NCBI GenBank assembly: GCA_964058805.1
Contig: CAXKVV010000062.1
Span: 558,001 to 622,000, forward strand
Length of the DNA: 64,000 nucleotides
Direction of reading: 5' to 3'
Source: Schoenoplectus triqueter
Lineage: Eukaryota; Streptophyta; Magnoliopsida; Poales; Cyperaceae
Shown: one piece after another, positions 56,216-64,000 of the stretch
Layout of the letters: each line of letters opens with the position of its first letter
Position numbering within the stretch: position 1 is the stretch's first letter
Program-made: the position numbers and the translations under genes
The notes under the pieces: model-generated
What the model was told of the DNA's origin: nothing
Database searches by the model: none
What the model saw: only the letters and a program-made list of their open reading frames with translations

Positions 56216-59200
56216 CTAGCCAGATGTATCAATCTCCTTCCCATGATCAACACTGATGACCCGTCTCAACCGTCTTAACCAAATTTCATAATCTATTGGG
56301 TAGGGTGTGCCACAAAGACTATCTACATAATCAGCAAATGCTTTCAAAACAGCTGATACATCACCAAGCCTCTGTTGTATGACCCGTTTCGACCACGAGC
56401 TCTCTCTCCATTGGAGGGCCTCTTCCACTGAATCCAGTTCTGGTGAGACCCCACCACAAGAAAAATATAATAAATAAATCAAACTCTCTGCATCAGAAGC
56501 TGCACATAGCTTCCCCTCCTGAAGAGCAAAAGTGGAAGAGTAGAAAAGATTCATTGATGGCCGGTCACGGTCCTCCAGAATCGCACGCCCCCACCCAATG
56601 AGAACGAAAAATGTTGTTCTTGACCCACTTGTGACCCGTATGACATTTTCAGGTCTTATGTCCCCGTGCCGTATACCTACTGATGAGGCAGCCGATATAG
56701 CAGCTAAGCAGTCATGACAACATTTCAGCGCTTCTTCAACTCCAAACAAACCCTTCCTTATCAAATCAGACACTGTCTCACCAACTGGTGAGGTAACCAA
56801 GATGGGGGTTCCACACCAGCGGTGACCGCAACTCACCCCATTGCTTGGCTTGTTGCACTCACCTGGATGCACGACCCAGCCAGAAGAAACCATTTGTGGT
56901 ATGTGCTTACTAGAAACACCTCTCTGTTGCATTAAGGTTAGCACCTTGGTCTGTCTTTGTACATGGTACCATGAGTTCATATTCTCCCAAGCAGGCTCAA
57001 GGTGAGAAGGACTTGACCCAACATATAGCATATAGACTCTTGACGGTTCCTCCATGTGTATAGCGTGGTATATAGGTGGGTCACTGTCTGACAAAATACC
57101 ATTTATTTCATATTCCTTTTGAGAAGTTGCATCTTCCACTGCTACTATTGAGCCAATTTCGAGCTTTAGTGTCTCTTCTGGTGGCCTGACATTAACCATC
57201 TCTTCCTGCACTTCAACTATTTCTGGGGAATAACTCCTATTCTGGAAACGGAATAATTCATTTCCGTTTACCATAGAAGAAGCAGCAGAACCAGAACCAG
57301 AATTGTTGACCAGAGCTCTTTCAGATCTCCGACTTTGTAAACGTGAACTGTGTTCTGTAGCTAGATCCTCCAAGGCATACTTTGGGGGTCCACAGAATTG
57401 CATTATTGAACAATAAGTTGCCAGTAAAATTTGAAGTGTACCAATATCTCCCCAATTGGCATTCCCAAGCTTATTCCAGATCCTATCCACAGGTGAAACA
57501 GTAATTTTGGCATGTGTTTTAATCCAATCGGCTGCACAATCATATACATTACTTGAATCAAACTCTAGGGTTCTGATATCCCCTTCAACTTTCACCACAC
57601 CTCCATACTGTGAATCAACCAAAAGTACATACACACAACTTGAGTTACGTGCAGCTGTGCTTGATTTGCTAAGTCTACGTGAGAGCATAACCCGCAATGC
57701 ATAAAATAGTGCCTCACTTAAGGCTAGGTAAGAAGGCCTTCGGCTGTGACTCTGACGTATCGAAAGGGTCCCAATATCTGGCCTCAGAAGAGCCAACTCC
57801 AGTATCTGATCCCATTTACCACGTGAAGACGATACACCACTACTACTCAACCCCTTTAACAAGATAGCAGTTGCACAGATCCCATCCAAGTTACCACTTG
57901 CAATTGCCTTCTCTGCTGAGTAGAATTTTGAGCTTGTACTATGTATGCACGCCACAGTGAAAGGCGTGGCTGATTCATGTCCCCAAAATCTCTCCCACAA
58001 ACCCTTCACTCCGGCATGTAAGAAATCTTCTATGGCAAGATGAGCTGTAGCCTCGACAGCATCTGATGTGGAGGCATAAAGTGCATTTGGCATTCTGACA
58101 AGTTGCTGAAAGGAAACTCCCTCAAGAGCATAATCAAAATTCTGAAGCTCAGCAAGGTCAAAAGGGACATCGAAAACTGGCTGCTGGGGCTCAGACTCAT
58201 CAAAGCCCGATAGCCAATCTTTTAGGGCAAAGGTCAGGATCTCACAGTCAACAAACTTGCGAAGGAAATCTTTGCAAGCATGGGAGGAGGAGCCACGCAG
58301 ATGACCTCGTGCAGACGCACTTGATCGTTTTGGGCCTGACCCAACTGATGTTCGATCAGGAGACCCACCTGAACAAAACAAAAATTAGATAATTTGCACA
58401 TCACTGGCAACTGTAGTTTATTGACTAAAAGAAACCAGGCCCAAAATATGAAGAAACTAACTAAATTTTTTGTGAAGCTTATCAGTTATTTTCTGTCTTA
58501 CTTTCTTCTAGCTTATTTGGTTGTATGTATTCAATTTCCAGCCTATAACTAATACCAAATGCCATGGGAGAGAAAGATTTGAACTGTAAATAAACATCGC
58601 ATGCAAGATGCATTACAAAGTTAAACACTACACATGCTTCAGTATCAGTAACCACTAACCAATGATTTATCACACTATGGAATGAATAAAGTTGATATCA
58701 ATATACAAAATCCTGCTCAACAATCCACCTGTTTTTCATCTTCTTAAACATCCATATGAAAAAACATATAAATAATATAATTACTGCAGTAATCAATATT
58801 ATTATAGTTCCAGTTCTGGCATGACCTTCTTTCTAATTATTTGCTTTGTCTTTAATCCATGTACCTAAGGTACATTAATGAAATTTAAGAACAAAACAAG
58901 TATCATAAATGTTCCTTCCTAAATTGCCCCCAATATGAAATCAGTATGACATAAATGATCTCATTGACTAGTCTATTGGCTAAAGAAGCCTTCCACAATC
59001 AATAAAGAAAAGATCTTTAATTAAAGGCTGCTCGATTGGTTCAACAACTTCTGTCAAGTTGTACTTAAAAAACAAACTGATTTTCTGCATACAACGAGAA
59101 GTCTATGAAAACAAGCTTAGACATGGAACAACAGGTTACAAAAATATGGTAATTCTTAACAACTTCCATTTAGAAATCCAACAAAAAATTGAAGTTCCAA

Positions 59201-59490
59201 TATATACAACCTTCAACGAAATTCTATCCTAGACCCAAAAGAGGGGGCAGAAAAGAGCATAGATAGACACAGTTTCGAATAATAACTCGAAAAAAGAAAA
59301 AAAAAAAAAAAAAACCCGAGAAATATCAGATCTACAAATACATCGAGCCGAGAGGTCAGACATTCACTCGCAAAAATAGACCAAAACGAGGTCTTCCAAT
59401 AACTCATCTTCCCAAAAAGTTCAAATTCGTTTCATCTCCAAGTAGGGAAAGAGGTGTGAGGTAGTAACCGTTCAGCTAATTACCTTCCAT
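56216..59490 (-). CDS. Protein-kinase-like protein with degenerate catalytic motifs
   Basis: Two coding exons: 59490-59484 (ATGGAAG) and 58368-56216, joined across a 1115-bp intron with donor GTAATT and acceptor TTCAG, phase 1. The product is 719 residues. I chose the 59490 ATG because the long frame has no ATG at its start, the splice sites fit, and an AAACCCTAG leader precedes it. Residues 1-35 are Ser/Gly-rich. A middle region (about 40-380) is unassigned. A C-terminal kinase-like fold (about 405-690) has a catalytic loop HGDIRPEN (570-577). The DFG position reads GWG (594-596) and no VAIK-type lysine is evident, so it is probably a pseudokinase acting as a scaffold or regulator. I know similar plant proteins only as 'protein kinase superfamily' members. 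No disabling change is visible. Confidence 0.85.
58369..59483 (-). other. Intron of the kinase-like gene, carrying a dispersed repeat
   Basis: The 1115-bp intron lies after codon 2. The stretch 58545-59180 is the same sequence as 34940-35540, and part recurs inverted at 9485-9605. The repeat has no terminal inverted repeats that I can see. Confidence 0.75.
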
Positions 59491-59720
59491 TAGAGGCGGA
59501 TCAAAGCTAAGCTAGGGTTTGTCAAGCCGAAAATTGATTCTGTTTTGTTCTCCCAATTCGGCTCCGTCCTCCGAGAAAGAACATCCGTCGCCACAGAATT
59601 TCTCTCTCCTGTCGCTCTTTCAGTCTTTCTCCCTTTCTCTCACTAGACCTGCTCTAAATAAAAATTCGGTAATTAATCTCTCTCCCTCTCTATTGTTTTT
59701 CAGTTCTGAGTGACGGCTAG
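59491..59720 (-). promoter_or_regulatory. 5' leader and proximal promoter of the kinase-like gene
   Basis: On the minus strand: GAGAGAGAGAAAGGGAGAAAG, then a GC-richer stretch, then ACAAACCCTAGCTTAGC just before the ATG. GA-rich tracts and AAACCCTA (telo-box) leaders are common near plant transcription starts. No TATA box is clear. Confidence 0.5.
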
Positions 59721-60416
59721 TTAAATACTAGTAGAGAGATATACTGAGAGAGAGAGAGTGCGGGAGTGATGAGAATCCTTGGATTCTTTGTGTCTGTTAT
59801 CACTATAAGAGTATGAAAAGTACCATAACAAGGTAATCTACATGGTAACAACACAGACGTCTACTTTAGTTGCTATAGAAGACGTATAATTTGTAGGAGG
59901 TAATAGACGAGACGAGACGATATGACGCGCATGAGATAAATAAACGGGACGCGAGAATATGGAGGGATGGTATTACTAATTATCGACTTTGTTTCCTCCG
60001 TTCCTTTATCTTTTTCTATGAATTTTATTCTGCGCTAGTATGTAGGAGTACAAAAAATTTCATAATTTATTCGATATTTGATTTGATTTTAGTTCAAATT
60101 TAGTTAGCTCAATTAGATTTTTTTTTATCAGTTTGATTCAAATTTAGTTTGATAATATTTTAATGAACTAGTTAATAATATAATTAATTTTTTTATAAAA
60201 TTAATAAAATATTATTAATTTATTTTTATTAGTTATTTTTTCAAATTTTAAATTATTTTAGCTCTAACTATTTATAATAATATAAAAATTTAAATAATTG
60301 AGTTCTATCTGCAGTATGATTTAGCTAAACTGTCAAAGCAGAAAGTTAGTAAAGAAACCCTTTTTCAGTTCAATATTTTTCTACTCACATAAGGTGTCTT
60401 CGTGTAGCATGTGTCC
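59721..60416. other. Intergenic, no supported gene
   Basis: A (GA)n run at about 59742-59758, a short GACGAGACGAGACG run near 59908, then AT-rich sequence. Confidence 0.4.
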
Positions 60417-60419
60417 TTA

Positions 60420-60695
60420 GAGCATCCGCATTGGTGTCGACTATCAAAATTAAATTTTTATATCATGTCATTAATTGACAATTTATTTTAAAGAGTGACA
60501 TCCTTAAATAGAACGAAATTGTCAAAATTATACTTTCGTAATTAATTTTTTGCTTCTTCGCTGACGTGGCTTGTCAAATGAATTATCAAATTTAGATAAT
60601 AGTCTAATTTTACCTAGTCTCTGCATCCCTGAAATTCAAATAACAATTGTCAAATGAGATTTAACAATTAATTTAATAATGAGATGCGGATGCTC
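60420..60695. mobile_element. MITE with GAGCATCCGCAT ends
   Basis: 276 bases. Ends GAGCATCCGCAT and ATGCGGATGCTC are perfect inverted partners, with a TTA duplication at 60417-60419 and 60696-60698. PIF/Harbinger-like by duplication length. No ORF. Confidence 0.85.
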
Positions 60696-60698
60696 TTA

Positions 60699-61002
60699 TA
60701 CACACAGCCAACAATTGATGAAAACTGAGTAGACTGCTTCTGAACATCGAAATCTATCTTCGCTTCTAACTTTCATCATTTCATAATAATGCATGATGAG
60801 GCGCGAAGTGAGCGCTTTATTCAAAAGGTCATTTTTTTATTTTTCTTTTATTTGTGTTGTGAGAGGCAAAAAATTTAATTCTCTAAAAAAGATCATTCAC
60901 TGATTCTTGAATGATTTAGTTTGAATTTAATTTAATTTAAAATAATTTTAAATCGAATTAGTACGGAGTTTAGTTTGGTCAAATTTGATTTGTTTGTAGA
61001 CA
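60699..61002. other. Intergenic, nothing recognised
   Basis: AT-rich sequence with no exon-like stretch, array or terminal repeat. Confidence 0.4.
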
Positions 61003-61410
61003 GGAGTGTCAATGTGTCGGATCGAGTTATTATTATTTTATTATTTTTGATCTGACTCGACCCGTTTAAATTCGGATCAAAAAATCTTGATTCATACCCG
61101 ACCCGACCTATATAAAATAACTAAGTGTTTATTAATTATATATATAATATTAAGTAATTAAATATTAGTTAATTAATAATTAATCTTAATTACTATATAA
61201 TTATGGTATATTTAAGCTTTAATTAGTACTAAATCATAAAATTACTGTAAAAAACATAATTAAATAGGTAGGTTGGTTGATCCAAATCCAACCTGACTCA
61301 ATTCGGGGGTTAAAAAAATTAGATCTGTGTCAGGTTCATTTATTGTCAAATTATGTCAGATTGGGACAAGTTCGAATCGGATCTGATTAACCCGTAGAAT
61401 CAGCTCATTA
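61003..61410. repeat. Relative of the GGGTGTCAAT MITE
   Basis: Collinear with 50631-51035: AGTGTCAATG.GTCG, TTATTATTTTATTATTTTTG, CTCGACCCG, TTAATTAATAATTAATCTTAATTA-like block, TTTAAGCTTTAATTAGTAC. The right terminus is degraded. Confidence 0.65.
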
Positions 61411-62716
61411 ATTGACCTACTATTATGTACCTGAAACATCAGCTGTTGTAACTGGAAGGTTTATTAAAAACAAATCTTAGGCTTCAATACAGACAAACAA
61501 GCTTGTCCAATTTGAAATACTTTGGTATTAAAAGACAAGCAATCTATGTTTAGTTTGATGTACTAACTTCTCAATATTTGTCATCAGAACTATTTTAACA
61601 AGACATTATTGATGAGACCTAAGTTTATCATAAACAGAATAATATATTTCAACATAATATTTCCTATATTCAAGTATTCTCTCTCCTCATTGTAGACTAA
61701 TATTATAGAAAATTAAGTATTTTATCTTTCATCTGACTTATATTATTTTACTTTTTCTTATGGAATAAGGCTCCGTAAACTATAGTATATATTATTTTTT
61801 TATATTATAATCTTAGAATTCAAACATATGTCACTCCCAAGAGAGGAGAGACCCATTATCATTTTTCATCTAGCTTATTAATCCAAGTCAAACTTGAAGG
61901 AGGTAGTTCAATCATGCTAAAATAGTGGGAAAAAACAGAATTATGATGTAAAAATAATGGAAGGAAAATGAAATTAGATAAATTTGCAAAAAAAAATGCA
62001 ATAATGAATATGCAATCAAAATCTACTCTTTTTAACAGTACGCCTTCTATAATTTATGCCACCATATTGCATGGAACCATTTAAAATAAAAAAAAAATCG
62101 CAAATAAAATCATTCAATCTTAAATGTTCACAAAATATTTGCCGATAAGATTTTTAACTTGTAATTATTTTTCCCGGAGTAAGTAACTTTTAGTCAGTAA
62201 ACAAAGAACTTCTTATATTTTGAAATATCTCGCTAAACTCTAACTATGCAATGCAAGTAGGCATATGGAAGAAGATAAATGTCCTCTTTTTTAGCTCCAT
62301 TATACTGTATGTTTTTTTAGATATAATGATATAGAATAAATAAAACTCAAATAATCGAGTCAAATTGTTACATTTGGTGGATATTAACTTTTTCCTACAC
62401 GCATATAAATAATTACCGGGCCTTAACTTGCTTCATTCTCAGGGAATAAAAATGCTGAAATAAAATTCAAAAATTATCTAATCATAAGTTTATAACTCCC
62501 TGATTCTTATTAAAAGATGTTGGCGTATTACAATTATTTGTGTGCATGCTGTCCAACAATTTAATTATTTTAACTTCAGATATAGTTTTGTTCACTTCTA
62601 TTATTTTAAATATGGAAGCCTATTAGAATTTGAAAGAGGAAACGTATCTCAACATATTCAAGTGTAAGAGATAATAACAATTACAATGGCAATAAATAAA
62701 GAAAAGGGATCAGGAC
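61411..62716. other. AT-rich intergenic sequence, no supported gene
   Basis: No exon-like stretches, arrays or terminal repeats recognised. Confidence 0.4.
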
Positions 62717-63070
62717 TTGCTTTAGTGATATCTGATACCACTAATTTATTTTGTCTTTATATTTTAAAATTAAATACTCAAATATCAAATCCAAATGTTG
62801 ATCTAATTGATTTTTATAATAGATGCATGCTTGTAGAATTTTATAATTTTTTGAGCAGACCTCATCAACTATGATTGATTAATTTTTATGCATTCATTTT
62901 GTTATTGAATTAGCATAAAATGAATTTTACAAATCATAAAATTTTACAAACATATATTTATCATAACAATGAACAAAGACAAACAGTTTGAATCAAAATT
63001 TTAAGTATTAACTTTTGAAATATAAATTGAAAAGTAAATTAATGATATCGGACATCACTAAGACCAGCAG
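62717..63070. mobile_element. MITE related to 28789-29177
   Basis: Ends CTTGCTTTAGTGATATCTGAT and (inverted) CTGGTCTTAGTGATGTCCGAT; AT-rich and non-coding. The open frame at 62686-62874 lies mostly inside it and is not a gene. Confidence 0.7.
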
Positions 63071-63240
63071 TTTTTTATATATAATAATTATAATAATTAT
63101 ATTATTAATAATAAGAGTGATAAAAGCAAAATTTGCTTCACACCACTATTAGTGGCGTTGTGTCATTTGTATATTTTAAATTTTATTTTTATCACTCTTA
63201 TCATTAATAATATAATTATTATAATTATTATATAAAAAAA
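63071..63240. other. AT-rich palindrome, arms of about 54 bp
   Basis: TATATAATAATTATAATAAT...AATAAGAGTGATAAAA (63071-63124) pairs with 63186-63240 around a loop of about 60 bases that is less AT-rich (TTCACACCACTATTAGTGGCG). It directly abuts the MITE on its left, so it may be a separate small element or a duplicated end. Confidence 0.75.
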
Positions 63241-64000
63241 CGGCTAAGATGAGTGACATCAAATTCCTTCTGATAAATAAATTTAATAATTATAAAAAAA
63301 AAAGTACTTCCGGTGCGCTGTTTGTCCAATAATTACGTGTACCTGGAGTACTTGTCTAGAGTATGGATTGTAACTACCAATCATCACTTAACCGCATATA
63401 CGTATCACATATGTGAACACAAACTTGTAGACTTTGTGAGGCAAAGTTGTGAGCCTCAATTTCCTACGCTTAAATCAAGCTTCATTAATTCAATATTAAA
63501 TAACTGCGATAAAAATGATCCTACAAATAAGTCGCATGTACTTGCTGTTCAGTTGTTGCCATATTATCTGACGTGGCAGTTCCCTCTTCAGCGGGTTTTC
63601 TGAATGGCATTTTGCATATGTCCTCCCCTTACCCAGTACATTTTTGGGGCCCACTGGTTAATATTTTCTGACGCTATATAAGACAGGGCCTGTACTCTCT
63701 AGTCTCTAGCCTGCGAATGGAGCACAATCCAATTAAATGCAACACTAGAAAAGTACAAATTTCTCAATAAAAAATTATTTTGCCTACTTACTAATATAAC
63801 ATAATAAAGAAATATAAAAATTTCAGGTATGCATTGTAATTTTCCAAAGTTATTTGCTCAGAGAAATATTAGCAAACGACTTTACAGAGTTACAGGCTTC
63901 CACTATGTACTTTTGTCCCCACATGCTTTCACGATTTAAGCGTAATTAGGTTCTATTCAGCTGGTTCCAAAAAAAAAAGGTACGATGGCTTTCATATTAT
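63241..64000. other. Right edge, no supported gene
   Basis: A TATA-like CTATATAAGAC at about 63674 is followed by a 17-codon frame from 63717, too short to support a gene. A promoter for a gene beyond the window is possible. Confidence 0.35.

Noticed and set aside
63674..63770. TATA box plus ATG near the right edge
   Set aside because: The frame is only 17 codons. It could be the leader of a gene outside the window, but nothing here supports that.

Overview
The window is nuclear DNA of a flowering plant, most likely a eudicot. It is AT-rich, its genes have spliced GT-AG structure, and it holds one CC-NB-LRR disease-resistance gene, a plant-type kinase-like gene and a dense mix of plant transposons (CACTA, Ty1/copia, Mutator-like, Helitron, Tourist-type MITEs). 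Only two loci look like host genes. Nearly everything else is transposon or repeat sequence, so gene density is very low.

Layout. 1-2159 is the right end of a CACTA transposon whose left end lies outside the window; it carries a decayed Ulp1-protease-like gene. 3500-9235 is a giant imperfect inverted repeat (foldback-like), with arms of about 2-3 kb, a loop of about 0.5 kb and about 30-bp tandem repeats at both outer ends. About 10.98-26.11 kb is a nest. An old minus-strand element (called B') is split by a 1.5-kb Mutator-like element with captured genic sequence (12484-13970) and by a 2.1-kb LTR (called A, 14126-22331). A is itself split by a 6.1-kb TG...CA element (called B, 14816-20924) of the same family as B'. 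26110-29662 holds degraded copies of repeats seen earlier in the window. 30.4-32.2 kb is a cluster of MITEs, a small Helitron and microsatellites. 34.9-36.7 kb repeats sequence that also lies inside the intron of the gene at 56-59 kb.

37132-43839 is a very young Ty1/copia retrotransposon: its two 258-bp LTRs look identical and it has a 5-bp target duplication. A solo LTR of family A (41050-43150, target duplication AAAAG) interrupts it inside the RNase H domain. 45472-48439 (minus) is a CC-NB-LRR gene that has lost the end of the winged-helix/MHD region and is split by a frameshift, so it is probably a pseudogene. 49.2-51.3 kb and 54.2 kb carry further inverted-repeat elements. 56216-59490 (minus) is the best intact gene: a 719-residue kinase-like protein whose first coding exon has only 7 bases and whose active site looks degenerate. 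60-64 kb is intergenic with MITEs.

I see no rRNA or tRNA genes, no CRISPR array and no operon-like organisation. No new multi-gene system is evident. The most unusual structures are the giant foldback repeat and the B-in-A-in-B' nest. All assignments come from reading the sequence by eye; identity values and family names would need alignment.
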